Assembly (NCBI RefSeq): GCF_011764565.1
Contig: NZ_AP022871.1
Span: 3,410,320-3,474,319, forward strand
Source: Phytohabitans suffuscus
GTDB taxonomy: Bacteria; Actinomycetota; Actinomycetes; Mycobacteriales; Micromonosporaceae
Length of the DNA stretch: 64,000 bases
Direction: 5' to 3'
The position numbers and the translations under genes were made by a program. Positions 63,776-64,000 of the stretch are shown piece by piece. How positions within the stretch are numbered: the first letter of the stretch is position 1; every line of letters begins with the position of its first letter. The notes below the pieces were generated by a model. It worked only from the letters and a program-made list of their open reading frames with translations. It did no database searches and had not been told where the DNA came from.

Positions 63776-64000
63776 CGCAACCTGTCATGCACTCGGAATG
63801 TCGCAGCGTCGATCCGCCGGACCGCCTCCACGACCCGCCGCACCGCCTCCACAAGCCAGATCGGTGCCTCGCCCGTCGCATTGAGCGCAGCAACAGCTTG
63901 GTTGAGGTTCGTGCCCGCTCTGTTGACTGCGACCCGCGCATCGAACAGCTCCCGCTGCAACTCGGCCAACTGCTCTCCGCCCTCAGGCGAGCCGCCGGCT
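63772..64000 (-). CDS. mobC: MobC-like mobilization protein (5' partial)
   Basis: The last ~75 residues of a helical protein running off the right edge (start outside the window): LAELQRELFDARVAVNRAGTNLNQAVAALNATGE, then VRRVVEAVRRIDAATFRVHDRLR. It fits the MobC relaxosome family: the N-R-x-G-x-N-L-N-Q motif is its best-known mark. MobC helps the relaxase melt oriT. The stop overlaps the relaxase GTG by 4 bp, so both are one operon. The frame is open to base 64000. Confidence 0.85.
   Translation of the reverse strand, partial: AGGSPEGGEQLAELQRELFDARVAVNRAGTNLNQAVAALNATGEAPIWLVEAVRRVVEAVRRIDAATFRVHDRLR

Overview
The window is very GC-rich DNA from an actinobacterium, most likely a member of the Micromonosporaceae. 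Supporting points are the strong G/C bias at third codon positions, many GTG and leaderless-looking starts, a dnaK-grpE-dnaJ-hspR operon and a clpB gene each preceded by a HAIR operator, and several actinobacterial families (DUF3151, DUF1707, DUF6458, MT0933-like antitoxin, SCO0607-type lipoprotein). The genus is an inference.

Layout, left to right. 1-13.7 kb: the end of a MinD/ParA-like ATPase with Tyr-Gly-Gln-Pro repeats, DUF3151, a LOG-family protein, a lower-GC two-gene island (DUF262 protein plus a HipA-type kinase with no HipB), class II fructose-bisphosphate aldolase, membrane proteins, an ArsR-type regulator, pyrE, a short-chain dehydrogenase and two tandem related membrane proteins. 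13.7-24.2 kb: heat-shock block (clpB, then hspR-dnaJ-grpE-dnaK), with a DUF1707 protein and a TrkA-C/CPA2 cation-proton antiporter pair between. 24.3-31.2 kb: two GTPases with translational overlap, and hypothetical proteins. 31.6-35.1 kb: 2-oxoacid dehydrogenase E1-alpha, E1-beta and E2. 35.6-39.9 kb: a 1441-residue low-complexity membrane protein with an 18-copy 24-bp minisatellite. 39.9-44.0 kb: NHL/thioredoxin protein and the pxpB-pxpC-pxpA 5-oxoprolinase operon. 44-52.8 kb: TrhA-like membrane protein, two DUF6458 proteins, SixA-like phosphatase, acyl-CoA dehydrogenase with two TetR-type operators, SpoIIE-type phosphatase, RlpA-like protein, phosphoribosyltransferase, cysteine dioxygenase and a divergent LysR regulator.

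Mobile DNA. Two 164-bp foldback elements (MITE-like) and one 969-bp IS5-family insertion sequence each sit exactly behind the stop codon of a host gene, with the stop codon trinucleotide as the apparent target duplication. After a VapBC-type module, at 55.9 kb, lies the 3' half of a tRNA-Gly(CCC) gene; the sequence from there to the right edge looks like one end of an integrative and mobilizable element (DUF2637 protein, two divergent regulators, relaxase, MobC) carrying a low-GC pentapeptide-repeat membrane protein as cargo.

Quality note. At least six genes (MinD-like, pdhB, the NHL/thioredoxin gene twice, pxpC, one DUF6458 gene, the relaxase) are broken by a single-base frameshift, nearly always in or beside a short G or C run, and nearly always a loss. 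The neighbouring protein sequence continues perfectly in the shifted frame, so I think most are consensus errors rather than dead genes.
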